Origin: Arthrobacter sp. ok362
GTDB lineage: Bacteria > Actinomycetota > Actinomycetes > Actinomycetales > Micrococcaceae
DNA: 64,000 bases
NCBI RefSeq assembly: GCF_900102785.1
Contig: NZ_FNGC01000013.1
Location: 1 to 64,000, forward strand
Direction: 5' to 3'
Each line of letters starts with the position of its first letter. Within the stretch, counting starts at the first letter, position 1. A program made the translations under genes and the position numbers. This document shows positions 36,463 to 44,797 of the stretch, piece by piece. The notes under the pieces are model-generated. The model made no database searches. It saw nothing but the letters and a program-made list of their open reading frames with translations, and was not told where the DNA came from.

Positions 36463-38130
36463 ATGACTGCAACCCTTGTTGCCAAGGACCTTTCCGGTGG
36501 TCACGATCACCGCACACTCTTCTCAAAGCTGTCCCTGACGGTAGCGCCCGGCGACGTCGTCGGCGTCGTCGGCGCCAACGGTGCCGGCAAATCCACCCTG
36601 CTGCGCCTGCTGGCCGGCGTCGACGCTCCGCAGGAAGGCGCGGTGAGCCTGGCCCCCGCCGACGCCTTCGTGGGCTGGCTGCCGCAGGAACACGAACGGA
36701 TTGCCGGCGAAACGGTCGGCGGCTATATCGCCCGGCGCACGGGCTGCGCGCAGGCGACCCTGGAGATGGAGTCCACCGCAGAGGCGCTGGGCTCCGGCGC
36801 TCCCGGCTCCGATGACGCCTACTCCCTGGCCTTCGACCGCTGGATGGCCTCCGGCGCCGCCGACCTGGAGGACCGCATCCCGCCCGTCCTGGCGGACCTT
36901 GGCCTCGAGGTGGGGCCGGACGCCGGAATGACCGGGCTCTCCGGCGGCCAGGCGGCCCGCGTGGCGCTCGCCGCCCTGCTGCTGAGCCGGTTCGACATCG
37001 TGCTCCTGGACGAACCCACCAATGACCTGGACCTGAACGGACTGGCCAAGCTCGAGGCCTTCGTGCAGGGCCTGCGCGGCGGCGCCGTCCTGGTCTCGCA
37101 TGACCGCGAGTTCCTGGCGCGCTGCGTCACCACCATCGTGGAACTGGACCTTGCCCAGAACTCCGTGGCGGTGTACGACGGCGGCTACGAGGCCTACCTG
37201 GAGGAACGCGCCGTCGCCCGCCGGCACGCCCGGGAACGCTTCGAGGAGTACGCCAACACCAAGGCCGACCTCGTTTCCCGGGCGCGCACACAGCGCGAAT
37301 GGAGCTCCCAGGGCGTCCGGAACGCCATGAAGAAAAACCCGGACAATGACAAGATCCGGCGCGCCGCCAGCACCGAGTCCTCCGAGAAGCAGGGCCAGAA
37401 GGTCCGCCAGATGGAGTCCCGCATCGCCCGGCTCGAAGAAGTCGAGGAGCCGCGCAAGGAATGGCAGCTGCAGTTCAGCATCGGGGCGGCCCCCCGCTCC
37501 AGCGCCGTCGTGGCCACCCTGCGCGACGCCGTCGCACAGCAGGGCGACTTCACCCTGGGCCCGGTGAACCTGCAGCTGAATGCCGGGGAGCGGATCGGGA
37601 TCACGGGTCCCAACGGCGCCGGCAAATCCACCCTGCTCCGGCTCCTGCTCGGCGTCCAGCAGCCCGATTCCGGTGATGCCTCCATGGGTGCGTCCGTGGC
37701 CGTCGGGGAGATCGACCAGGCGCGCGGCCTGCTGGCCGGTAGGCTGTTGCTCGCAGACGCCGTCGAAGCCGTACTGACCGATCAGACCCCGGCGGAGGTG
37801 CGCACCCTGCTGGCCAAGTTCGGCCTCAAGGCCGATCACACCAACCGGTCCGTCGACTCGCTCTCCCCGGGCGAACGGACCCGGGCCGCCCTGGCGCTGC
37901 TGCAGGCCCGCGGCGTCAACCTGCTGGTGCTCGACGAACCCACCAACCACCTCGACCTGCCCGCCATTGAACAGCTCGAGGAAGCCCTCGACAGCTATGA
38001 AGGCGCGCTGCTGCTGGTCTCCCACGACCGCCGGCTGCTGGAAAACGTCCGCCTTGACGTGCGCTGGAACGTCGAGAGCGGCGTTGTCACCGAATTGCAC
38101 GCCGATGCCCCGAAAGGCAACACCAAATGA
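36463..38130 (+). CDS. ABC-F family ATPase
   Basis: Soluble twin-ATPase protein of 555 residues that acts on ribosomes (translation factors or antibiotic-protection proteins) rather than in transport. Both cassettes are complete: Walker A GANGAGKST and GPNGAGKST, signatures LSGGQAARVALA and LSPGERTRAALAL, Walker B LLDEPTNDLDLNG and VLDEPTNHLDLPA, and D/H loops VLVSHDREFLA and LLVSHDRRLLE. The interdomain linker (about 250-345) is charged and helical, with AKNDDKxRR-like NKKPDNDKIRRAASTES features in pieces. No membrane segments. ATG at 36463 after GAGAG. A hairpin leader suggests induced expression. Its stop overlaps the ABC exporter start by 4 bases. Whether it gives drug resistance is not decidable here. 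Confidence 0.93.
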   Translation: MTATLVAKDLSGGHDHRTLFSKLSLTVAPGDVVGVVGANGAGKSTLLRLLAGVDAPQEGAVSLAPADAFVGWLPQEHERIAGETVGGYIARRTGCAQATLEMESTAEALGSGAPGSDDAYSLAFDRWMASGAADLEDRIPPVLADLGLEVGPDAGMTGLSGGQAARVALAALLLSRFDIVLLDEPTNDLDLNGLAKLEAFVQGLRGGAVLVSHDREFLARCVTTIVELDLAQNSVAVYDGGYEAYLEERAVARRHARERFEEYANTKADLVSRARTQREWSSQGVRNAMKKNPDNDKIRRAASTESSEKQGQKVRQMESRIARLEEVEEPRKEWQLQFSIGAAPRSSAVVATLRDAVAQQGDFTLGPVNLQLNAGERIGITGPNGAGKSTLLRLLLGVQQPDSGDASMGASVAVGEIDQARGLLAGRLLLADAVEAVLTDQTPAEVRTLLAKFGLKADHTNRSVDSLSPGERTRAALALLQARGVNLLVLDEPTNHLDLPAIEQLEEALDSYEGALLLVSHDRRLLENVRLDVRWNVESGVVTELHADAPKGNTK

Positions 38131-40037
38131 GCATGGACCGGGTCGCCTGGAGCTCCCTCTACAACATCACCCGCGCCTCCAGCGGGTCCAAGCCGTTCTC
38201 GAAGGAGACGCTGAAGCGCGTCTTCAGTTTTGCCCGCCCGCACCGCGGCCGGCTGATCGCCTTCGTGCTGCTGTCCATTGTGATGGCCGTCCTGGCCGTC
38301 GCCACCCCGGTCCTCGCCGGGCAGGTGGTCGACGAGATCATCGCCCACGCAGATGCCTCCAAGGTGATCTGGCTCGCCGTCCTGATCGCCATCGTGGCGG
38401 TTGCCGAGGCCGGGCTGGGACTCGTGACACGCTGGCTGTCCTCCACCATCGGTGAAGGCGTAATCGTGGATCTGCGCACCAAGGTCTTCGACCACGTCCA
38501 GAAGATGCCGATCGCCTTCTTCACCAGGACCCGCACCGGTGCCCTCGTGAGCCGGCTGAACAACGACGTCATCGGCGCGCAGTCGGCCTTCGCCGGCACG
38601 CTCTCCGGCGTGGTCAGCAACGTGGTGGCCCTCGCGCTGACCCTCGCGGTCATGCTGAACAAGTCCTGGCTCGTGACGGTGCTCGCCATGATCCTGCTGC
38701 CGATCTTCCTCATCCCGGCCCGCCGGATGGGCTCCAAGCTCGCCGACCTGCGGCGCGAAGCGGCCGAACACAACGCCGCCATGGGCACCCAAATGACCGA
38801 GCGCTTCTCCGCGCCGGGCGCCACGCTGGTCAAGCTCTTCGGCCGGCCCGACGAGGAATCCCGTGAGTTCGCCCTCCGGGCCGGCCGGGTCCGGGACATC
38901 GGCGTCCGCACCGCGATGCTGCAGTTCACCTTCGTCACGGCGCTGACCCTCGTCTCGGCGCTGGCACTGGCCTTGGTCTACGGCCTGGGCGGCTGGCTGG
39001 CGCTCGCCGGGCAGCTGGCCCCGGGCGACGTCGTGGTGCTCGCACTGCTGCTCACCCGCCTGTACGCGCCGCTCACGGCGCTTTCGAACGCCCGTGTGGA
39101 GGTCATGAGCGCCCTGGTCAGCTTCGAGCGTGTCTTCGAAATCCTGGACCTCAAGCCGCTCATCCAGCAGAAGCCCGACGCCGTAGCCTCCCCGCCAGGT
39201 CCGCTCTCGGTGGAGTTCGACAACGTCCGCTTCGCCTACCCCTCGGCGGACAAGGTCTCGCTGGCCTCCCTGGAGGACGTGCTGACCCTGGACACCCGCG
39301 GCGGCGAAGAAGTGCTGCACGGCATCAGCTTCCGGGTGGAGCCCGGGCAGACGGTTGCCCTCGTCGGCTCCTCGGGGGCGGGCAAGTCCACCATCGCGCA
39401 GCTCCTGTCGCGCCTGTACGACGTCGACTCGGGCGCCATCCGCTTCGGCGGCACCACGCCCGGCACGGACGTGGACGTCCGCGACCTCACGTTCGACTCG
39501 ATGCGCGGGACCCTCGGCATGGTGACGCAGGACGGTCACCTGTTCCATGAGAGCATCGCCTCCAACCTGCGCCTGGCCCGCCCGGAGGCCACCGAAGAGC
39601 AGATGTGGGACGTGCTGCGGCGCGCCCGGCTCGAGGACATGATCCGGTCCCTGCCCGATGGTCTGGACACCGTGGTGGGGGAGCGCGGCTACCGGCTCTC
39701 CGGCGGCGAACGGCAGCGCCTGACGATTGCCCGGCTGCTCATTGCGCAGCCACGGGTGGTCATCCTTGACGAGGCCACCGCCGCGCTGGACTCCACAAAC
39801 GAGGCCGCAGTCCAGGAGGCGCTGGGCGCCGCGCTGGAAGGCCGCACCGCCGTCGTGATCGCCCACCGGCTCTCGACGATCCGCGCGGCAGACGCGATCC
39901 TCGTGGTGGAGGACGGCTCGATTGTGGAGCGCGGTACCCACAAGGAGCTCCTCGCCGCCGAGGGCCGCTATGCCGAGCTGTACCGGACGCAGTTCTCCGA
40001 GGCCAGCGCGGTCGCCCAGGAGGCTGTGCCCGGCTAA
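38127..40037 (+). CDS. ABC exporter (fused membrane and ATPase domains)
   Basis: Half-transporter of 636 residues. Residues about 40-330 hold six transmembrane helices (RGRLIAFVLLSIVMAVLAVATP, VIWLAVLIAIVAVAEAGLGL, and others) with the coupling segment RTRTGALVSRLNNDVIG; residues about 355-620 hold the ATPase with Walker A GSSGAGKST, Q loop MVTQDGHLFHESI, signature LSGGERQRL, Walker B VVILDEATAALDS and H loop VVIAHRLSTI. A long insertion before Walker A contains TLDTRGGEE. It probably works as homodimer. The start overlaps the ABC-F stop (ATGA at 38127-38130). Substrate unknown; pairing with ABC-F hints at toxic-compound efflux, an inference. Confidence 0.93.
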   Translation: MSMDRVAWSSLYNITRASSGSKPFSKETLKRVFSFARPHRGRLIAFVLLSIVMAVLAVATPVLAGQVVDEIIAHADASKVIWLAVLIAIVAVAEAGLGLVTRWLSSTIGEGVIVDLRTKVFDHVQKMPIAFFTRTRTGALVSRLNNDVIGAQSAFAGTLSGVVSNVVALALTLAVMLNKSWLVTVLAMILLPIFLIPARRMGSKLADLRREAAEHNAAMGTQMTERFSAPGATLVKLFGRPDEESREFALRAGRVRDIGVRTAMLQFTFVTALTLVSALALALVYGLGGWLALAGQLAPGDVVVLALLLTRLYAPLTALSNARVEVMSALVSFERVFEILDLKPLIQQKPDAVASPPGPLSVEFDNVRFAYPSADKVSLASLEDVLTLDTRGGEEVLHGISFRVEPGQTVALVGSSGAGKSTIAQLLSRLYDVDSGAIRFGGTTPGTDVDVRDLTFDSMRGTLGMVTQDGHLFHESIASNLRLARPEATEEQMWDVLRRARLEDMIRSLPDGLDTVVGERGYRLSGGERQRLTIARLLIAQPRVVILDEATAALDSTNEAAVQEALGAALEGRTAVVIAHRLSTIRAADAILVVEDGSIVERGTHKELLAAEGRYAELYRTQFSEASAVAQEAVPG

Positions 40038-40101
40038 TAGCCGGGTGCCTGAGGGGCCGGTGCTGAGGGGCCGGTGTTTGGGGGCCGGTGCGGTACCGGT
40101 C

Positions 40102-40512
40102 CTAGCCCGCTGACGGTTTGGCGGACAGCGCCGGCAGCACATGGTCCGTCAACAGCGGGGCGAGGTCGCCGGGCAGCTCGGCGGCCAGGTCCAGCCAGCG
40201 GATCTCCGCGATTTCCGCCGACGGCCGGGCGTTCCACACCCCCGGAGCCGTGAAGACGGTGGCCTCGATCTGGGTGGCCGCCTCGTTGGCGGCGTCCGCC
40301 AGCCAGCAGCCCAGCAGACCCAGCCGGTCCGGGGCCAGCACGATCCCGACTTCTTCCTGGAGCTCACGCGCCGCTGCCTGGGCCGCCGTTTCGCCGGGCT
40401 CGGGTTTGCCGCCGGGATGCATGAACTTGTCCGTGCCCCGTTTGCGGACGGTCAGGAGGCGTCCGGAGCGATCGAAGACGCAGACGGCGGAGACGACAAT
40501 GCGCGGGTTCAC
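40102..40512 (-). CDS. Nudix hydrolase
   Basis: A 136-residue pyrophosphohydrolase. The Nudix box is complete: GKPEPGETAAQAAARELQEE plus VGI fits GX5EX7REUXEEXGU. The N-terminal strand VVSAVCVFDRSGRLLTVRKRG and the tail EIRWLDLAAEL support an ADP-ribose/8-oxo-dGTP-type subgroup, but the substrate cannot be fixed. The GTG at 40512 overlaps the stop of the DUF6314 gene by 4 bases (40509-40512), so it is coupled to it. Longer in-frame starts would run into that gene. Confidence 0.93.
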   Translation of the reverse strand: MNPRIVVSAVCVFDRSGRLLTVRKRGTDKFMHPGGKPEPGETAAQAAARELQEEVGIVLAPDRLGLLGCWLADAANEAATQIEATVFTAPGVWNARPSAEIAEIRWLDLAAELPGDLAPLLTDHVLPALSAKPSAG

Positions 40513-41054
40513 TCCGCGCGCCTTGCGTCCGGCGATGCACCGGACGATGCGTCCGGTGCCGGGCCTGGTCCTGCTTCCAGCCGGTGCAGGACGGACTCCA
40601 GCAGCTGGTCCTTGGCGGGCCCGGTGACGTCCCAGCGGTAGCCGCATTCGTCCGCCCCCAGGAACCTGTACGTCACGCGGTATGTGTCAGGGTCGCACCA
40701 GTGCACGTCCTGGTTGGCCGGCCCGGCAAAGCCCATGCGATGGAAAGGGCGGCCGTCCGGGAAGTACACGTCCAGGACGTCGGGCGTGTCCGCCGGCTGC
40801 AACAGATATTCCCGGCTCGCCGGCCCGGTGAACGGCGTCCCGCCCAGGGATGCCCAGCGCACGGTGCCTTCTTCACGCCACAACAGGCCGCCGTCGTCGT
40901 GGGCAGTGAAGTGTACGACGCCGGTAAACGTTCCGCTGGTCCCGGTGCTGCGGTCCAGCAGTGTGCGGTCGACGGACCACGCGCCGCGCAGGTAGGCGCG
41001 GAGGTCAAAGTCCGGACCCGTGTCCGGGGTTTCGTCCGGGGCAGGAATGTTCAA
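40509..41054 (-). CDS. DUF6314 family protein
   Basis: A 181-residue soluble protein of beta-rich, fatty-acid-binding-like pattern: FDLRAYLRGAWSVDRTLLD, GTFTGVVHFTAHDDGGLLWR, REEGTVRW, VYFPDGRPFHRM, CDPDTYRVTYRF, ending in an Ala/Pro/Gly-rich tail. These segments match the actinobacterial DUF6314 family. The only start is TTG at 41054, directly after the tRNA-Arg gene (3' end 41056), with no ribosome site, so the mRNA may be made by tRNA processing or the start may be unusual. It is coupled to the Nudix gene; a joint metabolic or repair role is possible but unproven. Confidence 0.82.
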   Translation of the reverse strand: MNIPAPDETPDTGPDFDLRAYLRGAWSVDRTLLDRSTGTSGTFTGVVHFTAHDDGGLLWREEGTVRWASLGGTPFTGPASREYLLQPADTPDVLDVYFPDGRPFHRMGFAGPANQDVHWCDPDTYRVTYRFLGADECGYRWDVTGPAKDQLLESVLHRLEAGPGPAPDASSGASPDARRAE

Positions 41055-41055
41055 G

Positions 41056-41128
41056 TGCCCTCGATTGGAATCGAACCAACGACACCGGCTTTAGGAGAGC
41101 CGTGCTCTATCCACTGAGCTACGAGGGC
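41056..41128 (-). tRNA. tRNA-Arg (anticodon CCU)
   Basis: The minus-strand sequence folds as a full cloverleaf: acceptor GCCCTCG with CGAGGGC, D arm GCTC/GAGC, anticodon stem CGGCT/AGCCG with loop CTCCTAA (anticodon CCT, reading AGG), T stem GTTGG/CCAAT with loop TTCGATT. Discriminator A; CCA is not encoded. Confidence 0.95.
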
Positions 41129-41214
41129 GGGTATCCGCGGTGGGCGGCCAGGGGCCGGTCCGGTCGGACACGGATATAAGCATACAAGGTGAGCGCGCGT
41201 ACTACGCTCTTGGC

Positions 41215-42012
41215 ATGACTGCAGGAACCACCGAACTTTCCGCCGGCGCCCTCTATTACCCTGATGTGGCCGCGACCCGGTTTTATGTCGGGGCCCTCGC
41301 GAAGCTGAGCGTGCTGCAGTATTTCGTGGCGGAGGCGGCTGTGATCGGCGCCTGGGCGGGAACGGAACCATACAGCCGCCGCACGGGCTACATCAGCGAT
41401 CTCGGCGCCTTGGCGTGCGGGGATTTCGACGGGCGGGACGTCTGCTCGCCGGCGCATCTGCTGATGAACGCGTCCTTTGTCGTCCAAGGCCTCGGCATGG
41501 TGATCGGTGCGCTCCTGCTCGGCTCGGCGCTTCTGTGCTGTGCCGCGCGGCCCGGCGGGCCCCTCAGGCACGGCCGGGCGCCGGGCCGTGTGACTGGCCG
41601 GGCGCGCTGGGGCGCGGGGGTGGTGGCAGCGGTCGCCGCCCGGCTGCTGACCGGCACCGCCGGGGCAGGAACGATCATCGTGGGGCTGGTACCCGAAGAC
41701 TCGGGGTCGGCCTGGCACGTGGTCGGCGCCCTGATGTATTTCGCCGCCGGTGCCCTGGCGCTCCTGGTCATCGGCTGGCTTTGGCTGCGGCAGACGCCGC
41801 TCGGGTGGTTCATCCTGGCCTGCGGTGCCGTGTCCCTGGCGGCGCTCATCGCGGGCGGCCTGACGGCCATGCACGTGCCGGAACCAGGCACCCTGGAGCG
41901 GCTCATGGGCTACCCCATAACGCTTGGCATCGCCGCGGCCGGCCTCGTCATCGCCCAGCGGGTCCAGCGCGAACGCACAGTGCGCAAGCTCGCCCGGGCC
42001 CAGACCCGCTGA
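41215..42012 (+). CDS. DUF998 family membrane protein
   Basis: A 265-residue multi-pass protein with about six helices (LSVLQYFVAEAAVIGAW, MVIGALLLGSALLCCA, VGALMYFAAGALALLVIGWLWL, WFILACGAVSLAALIAGG and others). Its features fit DUF998: YSRRTGYISDLGA near the first loop, SPAHLLMNASFVVQGLG, and WHVVGALMYF. DUF998 proteins are of unknown function and may act as channels or regulators. The ATG at 41215 is favoured over the GTG/ATG starts further upstream, which lie in the tRNA flank. It stands alone, divergent from the tRNA. Confidence 0.85.
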   Translation: MTAGTTELSAGALYYPDVAATRFYVGALAKLSVLQYFVAEAAVIGAWAGTEPYSRRTGYISDLGALACGDFDGRDVCSPAHLLMNASFVVQGLGMVIGALLLGSALLCCAARPGGPLRHGRAPGRVTGRARWGAGVVAAVAARLLTGTAGAGTIIVGLVPEDSGSAWHVVGALMYFAAGALALLVIGWLWLRQTPLGWFILACGAVSLAALIAGGLTAMHVPEPGTLERLMGYPITLGIAAAGLVIAQRVQRERTVRKLARAQTR

Positions 42013-42101
42013 GATGGGCGGCCTGAGGCAGGCCCGCTGAAGCAATTTCGGGGTGTCTGATGACCGGCAACCGCCTGACCTTGCATTATCATGAGGGCAC
42101 T

Positions 42102-42119
42102 CACCGGAACATTCCGGTG
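42102..42119. promoter_or_regulatory. 18-base palindrome before the c-di-GMP operon (operator candidate)
   Basis: CACCGGAACATTCCGGTG, two perfect 8-base arms with a 2-base centre. It sits 10 bases downstream of a TATCAT -10-like box (42087-42092) and 65 bases before the first gene, a suitable place for a repressor site or 5' hairpin. Confidence 0.5.
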
Positions 42120-42183
42120 CGGGCGTGCGGGATTTGCCGTCGGCGCGCGCCAGTATGCCGACTTTGCAGTCTTATGGGGACGA

Positions 42184-42627
42184 ATGCCAGATCAGCTTGT
42201 CTTGCCGCGCTTGGACGCGGAAAGCGTGACTACCGAACAAAAGGTTGCGGTCCGGCGCCGCCAAGAGTTCGCGGACAATCCGAATGCAGGTTTCAGGTTT
42301 CAGCTTGAGACGGTTTCTTATCTGGTCGTCGTAACATTTCTGACGGTTGCGTCCCTAATGTTTATTTTGGCCCGGCAAGGAGGCCTTCACCGTTTCCGCG
42401 ACCATTACAGCCACCGCGGAGTCCGCGACTCCGCGGTGAATGTTGTCCGCGGGATGGTTAACTGGCTGTATGTCAGTCCCCGGCCCAAGACAGTGAAGGA
42501 GAGCCCCGTGATTGCCAGGACAGCCGAGGAAGTCGACCGGGAAACTCTTCTCCATCACGGCGACCGGCTGCGGAACTGTGACCTCCGGGGTTCCACGGAC
42601 CGCCGCCGTCGGATTGCGGTCCGATGA
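42184..42627 (+). CDS. Single-TM protein heading the c-di-GMP operon
   Basis: A 147-residue protein: hydrophilic N-terminal part (MPDQLVLPRLDAESVTTEQK), one transmembrane helix (about 43-62, TVSYLVVVTFLTVASLMFIL), and a charged, Arg/His-rich C-terminal part with TAEEVDRETLLHH and a final RRRRIAVR. Codon use is less GC-rich than in neighbours, especially around the helix. Its TGA overlaps the ATG of the next gene (42624-42627), supporting real translation. ATG 42184 is chosen; an upstream start at 42091 would add a basic stretch lacking a ribosome site. No family recognised. A palindrome (42412-42438) lies within the coding sequence, so the last third of the frame is less certain. Confidence 0.6.
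   Translation: MPDQLVLPRLDAESVTTEQKVAVRRRQEFADNPNAGFRFQLETVSYLVVVTFLTVASLMFILARQGGLHRFRDHYSHRGVRDSAVNVVRGMVNWLYVSPRPKTVKESPVIARTAEEVDRETLLHHGDRLRNCDLRGSTDRRRRIAVR
42412..42438. repeat. Perfect inverted repeat inside the single-TM gene
   Basis: CACCGCGGAGTC - CGC - GACTCCGCGGTG: 12 perfect pairs with a 3-base loop, encoding HRGVRDSAV. A hairpin this strong could pause or stop transcription after the membrane-helix coding part, or control the downstream genes. Confidence 0.6.
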
Positions 42628-43169
42628 CGCTCGACGCCCTCGCCGGGCCGGACGAGCGGCTGCCGGATGAGCAGCTGTCGGACAAGAGGCTGCCGGGCGG
42701 GCGCCTTGCGGAAGGTCACCTGTCGGACAAAGCAACCGGCGCCGTTCTGGGGGCGGCGGTCGCACCAGCCCGGCCGATCGACGGGGCCTTCGCGGATGGC
42801 ATTGCCGGCCGTGCCATCGGCGTGCGGATGATCGACGGGGGAATCATCGAGGTCCTGCTGGCCGCCAACCAGGAGATCGACGGTCCGGAGGCGCGCATCG
42901 CCGGTGACACGGTCCGTTCACTCGCTGCGGGACGGCGGATGCCGGTGCTCCTGGTGATCTCCGGCGTCGTCGGTGTCAGCATTGAGGCGCGGCAGGTCTT
43001 CAGCGGTTCCATCGCGGCGACAGCGTTCGCCCTGGTGGGCGAGAGCCCGGTGGATCGGGTCATTGCCCACTACCTCCTGCGCTCCAGAAGCGAGACAATC
43101 CCCGCGCAGTTCTTCACCTCAGAATCCGCGGCCGTCGAATGGCTAAGGCAGTACATCCGTGAGGAATGA
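42624..43169 (+). CDS. STAS/SpoIIAA-like (DUF7793-like) protein
   Basis: A 181-residue soluble protein. The first 50 residues are polar and repeat-like (DERLPDEQLSDKRLPGGRLAEG), then a domain of alternating strands and helices: AIGVRMIDGGIIEVLLAANQ, EARIAGDTVRSLAAGRRMPVLLVIS, GVVGVSIEARQVFSGSIAATAFALVGESPVDRVIAHYLL, and SAAVEWLRQYI. The order VRMIDGGIIEV, LVISGVVGVSIEAR and the C-terminal helices fit STAS/SpoIIAA-like folds recently defined as DUF7793. It overlaps its upstream neighbour by 4 bases and the GGDEF-EAL gene by 11 bases. A possible role is to bind or modulate the enzyme; this is inferred from coupling only. Confidence 0.75.
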   Translation: MTLDALAGPDERLPDEQLSDKRLPGGRLAEGHLSDKATGAVLGAAVAPARPIDGAFADGIAGRAIGVRMIDGGIIEVLLAANQEIDGPEARIAGDTVRSLAAGRRMPVLLVISGVVGVSIEARQVFSGSIAATAFALVGESPVDRVIAHYLLRSRSETIPAQFFTSESAAVEWLRQYIREE

Positions 43170-44691
43170 GGCGCCGGACCCCAGGCTGCACGCCCTCGTG
43201 GAGGGCATTGTGCGGATCGCCGGAGGCGATCTGAGCACCAGGATCCCGCATTCCGGAGCCCGCGACGACGTCGCCGCCGTCATTGCCGGCATCAACCTGA
43301 TGGCCGATGACCTGCAGACCATCTACCAGGAGCTTGAGGAGCGGGTCGAAAGCCGCACGGCCATGCTGCGCGCGGCGCAGGTGGAACTCGAACGCATGGC
43401 GCTCACCGACCCCCTGACCCAACTCGCCAACCGGACGGCACTGAACTCGGTCCTGAGCCATGCCCTGGCGGAGTCCTCGCGCGGCGAGACGCCGCCGGCG
43501 CTCCTGATTCTCGATCTCGATTCCTTCAAGGGCATTAACGACACACTGGGCCACAGCGCCGGCGACGACGTCCTGCGGGTCATCGCACGCCGGCTCCAGG
43601 ACGCCGTCCGCGACACGGATACCGTGGCCCGCCTTGGCGGCGACGAATTCGCCGTCATGCTGCCGAAGTCCAACCTGGTCCGGGCACGCAGGGTGGCGAA
43701 CAGGATCCTCACGGCGCTCAGCGAGAGCCTTGACGTCGGGGACCTGAAAATCACGTGCGGAACGAGCATCGGGCTGCGAATCGCGGAACCCGGCCAGTCC
43801 GTGGATGACCTGGTCATGGAGGCCGACACGGCCATGTACGCGGCCAAGGCGCAGCCGCACAGCAGCATCAAAGTGTTCGAACCCGCTCTGCTGTACGCCC
43901 GCCGGCTGCAGAGCGTCATGATTACGGAAATGCGTGAAGCCATCACGCAGGACCAGCTGACCCTGCACTACCAGCCGGTGGTGGACCTCGCCTCGGGCCG
44001 GATCGAGGGCGTCGAGGCGCTGGTCCGGTGGAACCACCCGGAGCGTGGTCTTCTCATGCCGGACCAGTTCATTCCCCTGGCCGAGGAAACCGGCATGATC
44101 GTGGACCTGGGCCACTGGGTACTGCGCAATGCAGTGCGTCAATTGCGCAAATGGCAGCAGGAACTGCAGGTGGACAGCACGTTCAACGTCCGCGTCAACA
44201 TTTCCACCACCGAACTTCAAAATCTCGACCTGATCGAACACGTGCGCGACATCCTCAGCGAAACCGGTGTGGATGCATCAAACCTGATCGTGGAACTGAC
44301 GGAGTCCATGGCCGTCAACGGCGGGGACGTCGACCAGTATTCGCTCAACGGCCTGCGGCGCCTCGGCGTGCAGCTCGAGATCGATGACTTCGGAACCGGA
44401 TATTCCTCCATCAGCTACCTGCGCAAGCTGCCCGTGAACGTGGTCAAGATCGACCGGAGCCTGATCAGCGGCCTCGGCACCGACGAGGAACAGCGGGACT
44501 TCGTGGCTGCGGTGCTGCACCTCATCCACGCCTGCGGTCTCAAAGCGTTGGCCGAGGGCATCGAGACGGCGGAGCAAGCCGAAGTGCTCCGCGAGATGGG
44601 CTGCGGCAGCGGCCAGGGCTACTATTTCGGCCGGCCGGCACCGGCGGCCGAGGTTATTGCGTTAATCAACCGCGACGCTTCGGGGGTCTAG
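43159..44691 (+). CDS. Soluble GGDEF-EAL protein with HAMP-like N-terminus
   Basis: A 510-residue enzyme that can make and degrade cyclic di-GMP. Residues about 10-60 resemble a HAMP/linker (GGDLSTRIPHSGARDDVAAVIAG) but no transmembrane segment precedes it; a coiled coil (about 52-80) leads to the GGDEF domain with LGGDEFAVML (GGDEF 160-164), and an intact inhibitory I-site RDTD (151-154), exactly five residues before it. The EAL domain (about 255-500) has VEALVRW (EAL 286-288), NIS(T), DDFGTGYSS (409-417), KIDRS (430-434) and EGIETAEQ, i.e. both activities look preserved. GTG start 43159 overlaps the STAS-like gene. Loss of a sensor membrane part suggests that the coupled STAS-like and single-TM proteins supply input. 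Confidence 0.95.
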   Translation: MRNEAPDPRLHALVEGIVRIAGGDLSTRIPHSGARDDVAAVIAGINLMADDLQTIYQELEERVESRTAMLRAAQVELERMALTDPLTQLANRTALNSVLSHALAESSRGETPPALLILDLDSFKGINDTLGHSAGDDVLRVIARRLQDAVRDTDTVARLGGDEFAVMLPKSNLVRARRVANRILTALSESLDVGDLKITCGTSIGLRIAEPGQSVDDLVMEADTAMYAAKAQPHSSIKVFEPALLYARRLQSVMITEMREAITQDQLTLHYQPVVDLASGRIEGVEALVRWNHPERGLLMPDQFIPLAEETGMIVDLGHWVLRNAVRQLRKWQQELQVDSTFNVRVNISTTELQNLDLIEHVRDILSETGVDASNLIVELTESMAVNGGDVDQYSLNGLRRLGVQLEIDDFGTGYSSISYLRKLPVNVVKIDRSLISGLGTDEEQRDFVAAVLHLIHACGLKALAEGIETAEQAEVLREMGCGSGQGYYFGRPAPAAEVIALINRDASGV

Positions 44692-44742
44692 CGTCGATTG
44701 GCGCCGAGGTGGGGGCTGACCGGACTCGATTCTTAAGCAAAG

Positions 44743-44779
44743 GTGGCGGGTATCGAAACCAGGTTCCGATACCCGCCAC
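44743..44779. terminator. Bidirectional hairpin terminator
   Basis: GTGGCGGGTATCGAAACC pairs with GGTTCCGATACCCGCCAC around one base, 17 of 18 positions matched. It lies between the GGDEF-EAL gene and the convergent small-peptide gene and can close both. Confidence 0.85.
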
Positions 44780-44797
44780 TGCTAAATACCGTCTCCG

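Noticed and set aside
41056..41128. tRNA attachment site of an integrated element
   Set aside because: No integrase nearby and no repeated tRNA 3' end was noticed in the window.
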